A DNA stretch of 10,870 bases. Origin: NIOZ-UU13 sp048635425. Its GTDB lineage: Bacteria; Planctomycetota; Phycisphaerae; Sedimentisphaerales; Anaerobacaceae. The translations under genes and the position numbers were made by a program. The first letter of the stretch is position 1, and each line of letters opens with the position of its first letter. The notes beneath the pieces are model-generated. The model worked only from the letters and a program-made list of their open reading frames with translations. It searched no databases and was not told the DNA's origin. Shown piece after piece: positions 6,647 to 10,870 of this stretch. Location: the NCBI GenBank assembly GCA_048635425.1, contig JAIVYN010000125.1, positions 1-10,870 of the forward strand. Direction: 5' to 3'.

Positions 6647-7821
6647 TCTTCCAGTCTGTCTAATCCTTTGGTAATCTGCTCGAGCGAACAGGCAAAACTC
6701 AAACGGACATTATTATCACAGCCAAACGGCAGCCCCGGAACCAGGGCAACATTGGTCTGTTCCAGAAGCGCTTTTGCAAAATCCATACTGCCGTTAATTT
6801 TCGTACCATTAATATTTCGGCCATAATGGCTGGAAACATCAGGGAAACAGTAAAAAGCGCCGGTGGATTCGGGGCATTCCACGCCTTCGATGCTGTTTAG
6901 CCGCTCGGCCATATACTCGCCCCGACGCTCGAATTCTACTCTCATTTTTTCTATGGCCTGCTCGGCCAGCTCACCTAAAGCCACAATCGCTGCATACTGA
7001 CAGAAGGTTACAGGATTCGAGGTCATATGAGATTGAAGACGACCCATCGCTTTTATGACCTCCAGCGGCCCGGCGGTGTATCCGAAACGCCAGCCGGTCA
7101 TAGAGAAAGTCTTGCTAAAGCCGTTAAGAGTCAGAGTCCTCTTGTAGGCATCCTCACTCAAAGAAGCAAAGCTCACAAATCTGGTATCACCGTAGATCAG
7201 CTTTTCGTAGATTTCATCCGAGAGCACCATCACATTTGTTCCTTCGAGGACCTTTGCAATAGCTTTTAGCTCTTCGGGCGTATAAGTAAAACCACCCGGA
7301 TTATTCGGCGAGTTAATCAACAGCATAGCCGTTTTTTCCGTAATGGCCTCTTTCAACTGCGACGGAGTAATCTTGTAGCTGTTATCTTTATCGGTTTGAA
7401 TAATTTTAGGAACAGCACCGGCAAGTTTTATCGTCTCAGGATAAGTTACCCAGTATGGTGTACCTAAGATAACCTCGTCACCGGGGTCAAGCACCGCCTG
7501 CATCGCCTCATAGACCGAGTGTTTACCGCCGATATTAACAATGACCTGGTCGGGGCTGTATTCGAGACCATTTTCCTTTTTGAGCTTATCGGCTATGGCG
7601 GTTCGCAACTCAATTATTCCCGCTGCGGCTGTGTATTTGGTCTTACCAGCCTTCAGCGCCTCGATAGCGGCATCCTTGATATAATCCGGCGTATCGAAAT
7701 CCGGCGCCCCCGCACCAAAACCAACTACGTCCGCACCTTGCGCCTTTAATTCCTGCGCCCGTGCTGTAACCGCGAGAGTTGCCGATGGCGGCACCTCCTG
7801 GGCTCGTTTACTGACTTTCAT
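6631..7821 (-). CDS. PLP-dependent class I/II aminotransferase, aspartate aminotransferase-like (396 aa)
   Basis: This transfers amino groups between amino acids and 2-oxo acids in the cytoplasm using pyridoxal phosphate. Sequence marks (numbered from the ATG at 7821): GAGAPDFDTP (36-45) near the N-terminus, KYTAAAGIIELR (62-73), SPNNPGG (171-177) with the cofactor-region asparagine, LSDEIYEKL (200-208) with the aspartate that contacts the PLP ring nitrogen, GFSKTFSMTGWR (234-245) with Schiff-base lysine K237, PGLPFG (362-367), and VRLSFA (372-377) whose arginine R373 should bind the substrate carboxylate. Length and motifs fit subgroup Ib aspartate aminotransferases; close relatives acting on aromatic or branched substrates cannot be excluded. 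A start at 7863 would add 14 residues, but the ATG at 7821 has aaaggtg 8 bases upstream, and the extra residues would span that ribosome binding site. It is first in the leftward cluster and has its own promoter. Confidence 0.93.
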   Translation of the reverse strand: MKVSKRAQEVPPSATLAVTARAQELKAQGADVVGFGAGAPDFDTPDYIKDAAIEALKAGKTKYTAAAGIIELRTAIADKLKKENGLEYSPDQVIVNIGGKHSVYEAMQAVLDPGDEVILGTPYWVTYPETIKLAGAVPKIIQTDKDNSYKITPSQLKEAITEKTAMLLINSPNNPGGFTYTPEELKAIAKVLEGTNVMVLSDEIYEKLIYGDTRFVSFASLSEDAYKRTLTLNGFSKTFSMTGWRFGYTAGPLEVIKAMGRLQSHMTSNPVTFCQYAAIVALGELAEQAIEKMRVEFERRGEYMAERLNSIEGVECPESTGAFYCFPDVSSHYGRNINGTKINGSMDFAKALLEQTNVALVPGLPFGCDNNVRLSFACSLEQITKGLDRLEEWLKQ

Positions 7822-7829
7822 TTCCTTTG

Positions 7830-7836
7830 CACCTTT
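7830..7836 (-). promoter_or_regulatory. Ribosome binding site that decides the aminotransferase start
   Basis: aaaggtg on the minus strand ends 8 bases before the ATG at 7821. It lies inside the longer ORF that begins at 7863, which argues for the shorter protein. Confidence 0.65.
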
Positions 7837-7871
7837 CAAATTCGATTCATCATTACACAACAAACTGCATT

Positions 7872-7899
7872 ATTAAAACAAAACGACAAAATCGGTCAA
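7872..7899 (-). promoter_or_regulatory. Sigma-70-type promoter for the aminotransferase cluster
   Basis: Minus strand: -35 TTGACC (7894-7899), 16-base spacer, -10 TTTAAT (7872-7877), each one mismatch from consensus. Transcription would start near 7865, giving a leader of about 44 bases that contains the ribosome binding site. Confidence 0.55.
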
Positions 7900-7940
7900 G
7901 AAGATACCATATTCTACACGATATAGAAACATCGAATTTA

Positions 7941-7969
7941 TTGACAGCTAATTACACAATTGCTACTCT
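7941..7969 (+). promoter_or_regulatory. Candidate promoter for the lipoprotein-DUF362 pair
   Basis: TTGACA (7941-7946) matches the -35 consensus. A 17-base spacer leads to a poor -10, TACTCT (7964-7969). Transcription would start about at the ATG (7976), predicting a leaderless mRNA, which agrees with the lack of a Shine-Dalgarno. The words ttgacagctaat also resemble a short repeat seen at 927-937, so the -35 may be coincidental. Confidence 0.35.
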
Positions 7970-7975
7970 ATTTTT

Positions 7976-8932
7976 ATGGATCGTACTTTTCATATTACGG
8001 TCGTTTCAAATTCCAGTCTTCCGAGGTCCGAGGCAAAACACCTGTCCTCTGTCTTCGGCCTTCTGTCTTCCGTCCTCCGTTTTAGGTCTTGTGTCTTGTG
8101 TCTTGTGTCTTTGGTCTTTTTAACTTTTTGTTTAATAGGTTGTACCACCCCGGAAGAAGAGCCGATATGGGAAAAAATCAAAATCGGAGACCTGGCCCCC
8201 CGTCAAGGCGGCAAACCACCGGCAGCGCGGCTGATAAAGACGATAAATTTTGACCTCCACATTTTTGAAATACCCGCCGAAAACATCGACAAATTGGATG
8301 ATACTCGCAAGAATTTGTACACAAGGCCTCTGCGATTTAACAGTCTTCATGCCTTTGGCGCCAATTCGTTTTCAGTCCACTTCGGCCAAATCCAAATGTT
8401 GGACGAAATCTATAATTTGCTGCTTGCCGCCAACGGCAAAATAATAGCGAAGGTCTCGCTGATGTTGGCCGACGGCCTGCCTGAGTCCATTGCCATCACA
8501 GGATTAGACGGCCCACGAACCATCTTCTTCACCTCAACTTACGGCTCAAGGGAAGGTGCAAATATTGGACCCGGCATCCTTACCTTGCGGCTAAAAGCCC
8601 AAACAATCCCCGGCTCAAGAGGCGTATGCAACGTTACCGCCTATCCCGTATTTTCGCCACCGATAAGAAGAGCAGCAATCCCACTTTTGGACGCTCGGAC
8701 AAAAATGCGAGAGTTTCCCTTTAGCGCCGCCGCCTTCGCACTCAAAATGGGCACGGGTGATTTTGTCCTGCTCGGACCGAAAGAATACATCAGCGACCAA
8801 ACAGCTTTAGGCGGCCTGTTCTTCAGCAATCCCAAAGGCACCCTGTTCATCAGCGAAACCGAGCGTAAACCGCCCGAGCTTAAGCCTGCCGTCAGAATAT
8901 TCTTACTCGTTTGCACCCGGACAAATTATTGA
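7976..8932 (+). CDS. Predicted lipoprotein of unknown function (318 aa)
   Basis: The family is not recognised. A hydrophobic stretch ends in the lipobox LIGC (53-56), followed by TTPEEEP, a typical acidic, flexible linker after a lipidated cysteine, so I infer export and lipid anchoring at C56. The segment before the lipobox (about 23-46) is encoded by a short-word repeat (LSSVFGLLSSVL...) and makes the pre-lipobox part much longer than the usual 15-25 residues. The true start may lie later, at a non-ATG codon such as the in-frame GTG near 8108, or the repeat may have expanded. The mature part (about 260 residues) looks globular and beta-rich, with IKTINFDLHIFEIPAEN near 83-99 and only one further cysteine before the C-terminus; I see no enzyme motif. 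Seven bases separate it from the DUF362 gene, so the two are probably one operon. Confidence 0.7.
   Translation: MDRTFHITVVSNSSLPRSEAKHLSSVFGLLSSVLRFRSCVLCLVSLVFLTFCLIGCTTPEEEPIWEKIKIGDLAPRQGGKPPAARLIKTINFDLHIFEIPAENIDKLDDTRKNLYTRPLRFNSLHAFGANSFSVHFGQIQMLDEIYNLLLAANGKIIAKVSLMLADGLPESIAITGLDGPRTIFFTSTYGSREGANIGPGILTLRLKAQTIPGSRGVCNVTAYPVFSPPIRRAAIPLLDARTKMREFPFSAAAFALKMGTGDFVLLGPKEYISDQTALGGLFFSNPKGTLFISETERKPPELKPAVRIFLLVCTRTNY
8036..8125 (+). repeat. Short-word repeat inside the lipoprotein signal region
   Basis: The words tcctctgtcttc, cttctgtcttccgt and gtcttgtgtcttgtgtctt repeat here. The 12-mer ctgtcctctgtc (8042-8053) also occurs on the minus strand at 6521-6532, and both copies are read in the same frame as LSSV. 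It encodes the hydrophobic run upstream of the lipobox. Confidence 0.65.
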
Positions 8933-8939
8933 CCGCCCT

Positions 8940-9899
8940 ATGCCCAACCCAACAGTGATATTATCTCGATGCAGTGATTACAGCCAGACCAGGATTGCCG
9001 AAGCATTACAAAAACAGTTCGCACTTCTCGGCGGACTGGAAAAATTTGTAAAACCGGGCGACACCGTTCTGCTTAAGCCGAATTTCATCGCCCCAAGGTC
9101 TCGCCGTCACGCTACTCAGACCCATCCAGCAGTAATTCTCGAAACCGCCCGGCTCTTAAAAGATTTCGGCGCAAGGCCTTTTGTCGGCGATTCACCGGCC
9201 TGGGGCAATGTCTTTACCTGCGTAAAGGCTCTAAAGCTCGAAGAACCACTGAAGAAATTATCAGTGCCGGTAAAGCAGCTCGACAAAGCAAAATGGTGTC
9301 GAATAGGAGCCAAAAACATCAGGGTCGGCATAAGTTCTGTCGCTCTCGACGCCGATGTCATTATAAATCTACCGAAGTTCAAATCGCATCAGCAATTGAC
9401 AGCTACGTTTGCCGTTAAGAATATGTTCGGCTGTGTCAGCGGCAAGCGAAAGGCACTGTGGCACTTTGCGAAGGGCAAAAACGCTGATGATTTTTGTGAA
9501 TTACTTATCGAGATATTTAAATTTCTAAATCCAGCCTTGACTATCATCGATGCCGTCGTAGCAATGGATGGCCCAGGCCCAATTCGCGGCAGAGCCAGAC
9601 CCCTCGGCTGGCTCATCGGCGGAACCGACCCAATCGCCTGTGAAACTATCTGCGCCAAACTAATCGGTATCAAGCCGGAAAACGTGCCGATTATCAAGAC
9701 AGCAAGACAAATAGGTTTCGGCTGCTCGGACCCAGCCAAAATCGAAATCGTCGGCGATGATTTCCCACAAAGTATATGCACGGATTTCCAGCTACCCAAA
9801 CTGGTTCCAATCGGGTTCTCACTCCTGCACGTCTGCAAGAGCATCTGCAAACAAATCCTCCTCCTCGCCAAATCAGCAGTGAAAAGAATTAATTGCTGA
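8940..9899 (+). CDS. DUF362 family protein (319 aa)
   Basis: The sequence fits the DUF362 family, whose members often occur near iron-sulfur or redox genes but whose biochemical role is not settled. Seen here: VLLKPNFI (43-50), THPAVI (61-66), GDSPAWG (83-89), INLPKFKSH (142-150), VKNMFG (159-164), DAVVAMDGPGP (194-204) and GGTDPIACET (217-226), in the expected family order. There is no added 4Fe-4S ferredoxin domain, unlike longer family members; the late cysteines (290, 299, 303, 319) do not form a CxxCxxC set. Residues 291-312 are hydrophobic or amphipathic and might touch the membrane. There is no signal peptide, so it is cytoplasmic unless that helix anchors it. The ATG is 7 bases after the lipoprotein stop with no Shine-Dalgarno, suggesting translational coupling. 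Its TGA stop lies inside ctgagaacgctgag, the same opening word as the GT2 stop. Confidence 0.85.
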   Translation: MPNPTVILSRCSDYSQTRIAEALQKQFALLGGLEKFVKPGDTVLLKPNFIAPRSRRHATQTHPAVILETARLLKDFGARPFVGDSPAWGNVFTCVKALKLEEPLKKLSVPVKQLDKAKWCRIGAKNIRVGISSVALDADVIINLPKFKSHQQLTATFAVKNMFGCVSGKRKALWHFAKGKNADDFCELLIEIFKFLNPALTIIDAVVAMDGPGPIRGRARPLGWLIGGTDPIACETICAKLIGIKPENVPIIKTARQIGFGCSDPAKIEIVGDDFPQSICTDFQLPKLVPIGFSLLHVCKSICKQILLLAKSAVKRINC

Positions 9900-9922
9900 G
9901 AACGCTGAGTACACAGAGAAAT
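9895..9922 (+). repeat. Short repeat word at the DUF362 stop (gctgagaacgctgag)
   Basis: gctgagaacgctgagtacac followed by agagaaat contains the gene's stop codon (9897-9899). The word ctgagaac is shared with the minus-strand stop of the GT2 gene at 3177. Short, but matching in sequence and position. Confidence 0.4.
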
Positions 9923-9934
9923 AATTAAAGTGTA

Positions 9935-9948
9935 AGGCCTGAAGGCCT
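9935..9948. terminator. Small hairpin between convergent genes
   Basis: AGGCC (9935-9939), loop TGAA, GGCCT (9944-9948), followed by gtttg on the + strand. It lies between the 3' ends of the DUF362 gene and the leftward small membrane protein. The 5-bp stem and poor T-tract make termination only a possibility. Confidence 0.3.
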
Positions 9949-9976
9949 GTTTGCCGTCGGTAAGGTACGGAATCCG

Positions 9977-10336
9977 CTAACCTGTCACAGCCGCAGCACC
10001 CCCTACAACCGTAAAAAAGACAAGCAATGTATTAGCGAGCGTGATGAGGCCCTTCTGAGCCTTTTGAGCTCTGGTTGTTGTCTGCGATATAGGTTCTGTT
10101 GCGAAGGCAAAAGCTATTATCACGATTGCCGAAAGAAGTAGAGGCCATCCCGCATGTGTGAATTTACACTCACTTATTTCAAGAAGTTTCAGCACTTGCC
10201 AAATGGCACTGACTAAGAATGTTGCACCGGCAAATGTTCCCAATGTAGCCCATGTGTAAAAACACTTACCGACGTTTGCTATTGGGCTATCATCCTTGTC
10301 AAAATCACCTAATTTGTCATTTGGCTGTTCATTCAT
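9977..10336 (-). CDS. Small three-helix membrane protein, unknown function (119 aa)
   Basis: Not recognised. From the ATG at 10336 the protein has an acidic, polar N-terminus (residues 1-22, rich in N, D, K), then three hydrophobic helices at about 26-48, 61-79 and 96-117. A short charged loop containing TTTRAQKAQKG (86-96) precedes the third helix and is probably cytoplasmic. The C-terminus ends right after helix three in GGAAAVTG. One cysteine (C25) lies at the start of helix one and another (C57) in the first loop. The longer ORF from 10393 is rejected because a near-perfect Shine-Dalgarno (aaggagg) lies 7 bases before the ATG at 10336, and a TATGAT -10-like box lies further upstream at 10373-10378. 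That ribosome binding site is the strongest in the window and suggests efficient translation. It stands alone, convergent with DUF362 and divergent from tsaD, so context gives no role. Confidence 0.75.
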   Translation of the reverse strand: MNEQPNDKLGDFDKDDSPIANVGKCFYTWATLGTFAGATFLVSAIWQVLKLLEISECKFTHAGWPLLLSAIVIIAFAFATEPISQTTTRAQKAQKGLITLANTLLVFFTVVGGAAAVTG

Positions 10337-10343
10337 TTTACGT

Positions 10344-10350
10344 CCTCCTT
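10344..10350 (-). promoter_or_regulatory. Strong ribosome binding site for the small membrane protein
   Basis: aaggagg on the minus strand ends 7 bases before the ATG at 10336. It decides the start against the upstream ATG at 10393. Confidence 0.8.
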
Positions 10351-10685
10351 TTTCATTAAAGGGTATCTTGAAATCATACTGTGTCGGAGTCATACGTAAG
10401 CCCTAATCCCGAATCAGGAATCGAAAGCGTGCTCCGTTTGTCAGAATCTAATTTACATGGCCGAAAGGCGATTTTCAAGAAAAATTTAGGGAAAATAGGT
10501 ATCGGCCTGTACCAATCTCGGCCCACAAATAACCCAAAAAGAATTAGAACCTCAAAAGCTAAAACTTCTAAAAACTACACATCAGTCAATAGTAAAATTT
10601 GGGGATTGTCTATACATTTTTATACTGCAAAGCCAAATTCCTGGAAAGTTGACAGTCGCTGCTTATTCGGCTAATATCCAACTCT
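10351..10685. other. Intergenic region between divergent genes
   Basis: No convincing gene lies here. One open frame (10381-10674, +, GTG start) has no ribosome binding site and a random-looking composition, and it would run through the tsaD -35 region. The stretch is A/T-rich in its right half and holds a small GCC-GAAA-GGC hairpin near 10460, a -10-like TATGAT for the leftward gene (minus strand, 10373-10378), and the tsaD promoter at its right end. I see no riboswitch or tRNA. Confidence 0.5.
10649..10677 (+). promoter_or_regulatory. Promoter for tsaD, predicting a near-leaderless transcript
   Basis: TTGACA (10649-10654) is a perfect -35, the spacer is exactly 17 bases, and TAATAT (10672-10677) is a four-of-six -10. 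The ATG begins 9 bases after the -10, so transcription would start within a few bases of the start codon. There is no Shine-Dalgarno ahead of the ATG, which agrees. Confidence 0.5.
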
Positions 10686-10870
10686 ATGCAGGATAAATCC
10701 ATAAATATTCTCGGTATTGAGACCAGTTGTGATGAGACCGCCGCGGCTGTGGTTGCAGATGGCCGAATCGTCAAATCCTCGGTAATAGCCTCGCAAACCA
10801 GACTGCACGAAAAATACGGCGGTGTCGTCCCTGAAATCGCCTCCCGCGCACATATCGAAAAAATATATCC
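10686..10870 (+). CDS. tsaD: tRNA N6-adenosine threonylcarbamoyltransferase TsaD, N-terminal part (runs off window)
   Basis: TsaD (Gcp/YgjD/Kae1 family) transfers the threonylcarbamoyl group made by TsaC/TsaC2 onto A37 of ANN-decoding tRNAs, giving t6A, in complex with TsaB and TsaE in the cytoplasm. The 61 residues visible hold the hallmark start: a short lead, then ILGIETSCDETAAAVV (8-23), the N-terminal ASKHA ATP-binding strand and loop, then GGVVPEIASRAHIEKIYP from residue 45, the conserved segment that precedes the metal-binding histidines. Those histidines would fall beyond the window edge and cannot be checked. The ATG at 10686 gives the normal short N-terminus. The frame is intact to the last base, so the truncation is only the window end. 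The family is usually about 330-350 residues long. Confidence 0.95.
   Translation, partial: MQDKSINILGIETSCDETAAAVVADGRIVKSSVIASQTRLHEKYGGVVPEIASRAHIEKIY

Noticed and set aside
7822..7863. N-terminal extension of the aminotransferase to an ATG at 7863
   Set aside because: It would translate through the ribosome binding site of the ATG at 7821, and the added 14 residues do not look like the family's N-terminus.
9389..9871. 160-aa ORF on the minus strand
   Set aside because: It is antisense to the DUF362 gene, which has recognisable family motifs throughout.
10381..10674. 97-aa ORF on the + strand
   Set aside because: It has a GTG start without a Shine-Dalgarno, a random-looking composition, and overlaps the promoter of tsaD and the 5' region of the opposite gene.
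10671..10853. 60-aa ORF on the minus strand at the right edge
   Set aside because: It is a shadow of tsaD, whose N-terminal motif is unmistakable on the + strand.

Overview
The window looks like chromosomal sequence from an uncultured Planctomycetota bacterium, probably class Phycisphaerae (Sedimentisphaerales-like). This is inferred from recalled features, not from a search: interspersed repeats that read as NKPNSNPI / MNVNSxITKDY peptides, and gene ends studded with short-word pyrimidine or purine repeats. GC content is moderate and codon use looks even across the genes. I see no transposase, integrase, phage gene, CRISPR array, tRNA or rRNA.

Layout. Positions 1-627 hold no convincing gene: a palindrome, a block of degenerate ~90-110 bp repeats with a nested GC-rich hairpin, and a terminator-like hairpin. 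A small single-pass membrane protein (628-936, +) follows. A convergent junction (937-1169) carries possible RNA structure and a strong hairpin. Next comes a leftward cluster, in transcription order: a PLP-dependent class I/II aminotransferase (6631-7821), a large polytopic GT-C-like membrane protein (4064-6646), a GT2 glycosyltransferase (3177-3878), and a 650-residue two-domain protein (1170-3122) that joins an AIG2-type gamma-glutamylcyclotransferase-like domain to a probable carboxylate-amine-ligase (amidoligase/GCS-like) domain. A divergent promoter region (7822-7975) separates this cluster from a rightward pair: a lipoprotein of unknown function and a DUF362 protein. A small three-helix membrane protein (9977-10336, -) follows, and the window ends inside the start of tsaD (10686 onward, +).

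How the genes may work together. The GT2 enzyme and the GT-C-like protein could belong to one lipid-linked sugar pathway at the membrane. The AIG2/ligase-like fusion suggests formation or cleavage of amide or gamma-glutamyl bonds. The aminotransferase is probably general amino-acid metabolism. A shared pathway is not shown by the sequence; only the same strand and close spacing are.

The most unusual signal is not a gene. Several unrelated short-word repeats (ctgag.aca, tcttgagtctt, cttctgacctctga, ggtgagtggtt) begin at or within a few bases of the stop codons of most genes here. In two places one of them runs into the next gene's N-terminus and encodes part of a hydrophobic signal or membrane segment in the same reading frame. 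The best protein candidate for undescribed biology is the 650-residue fusion.
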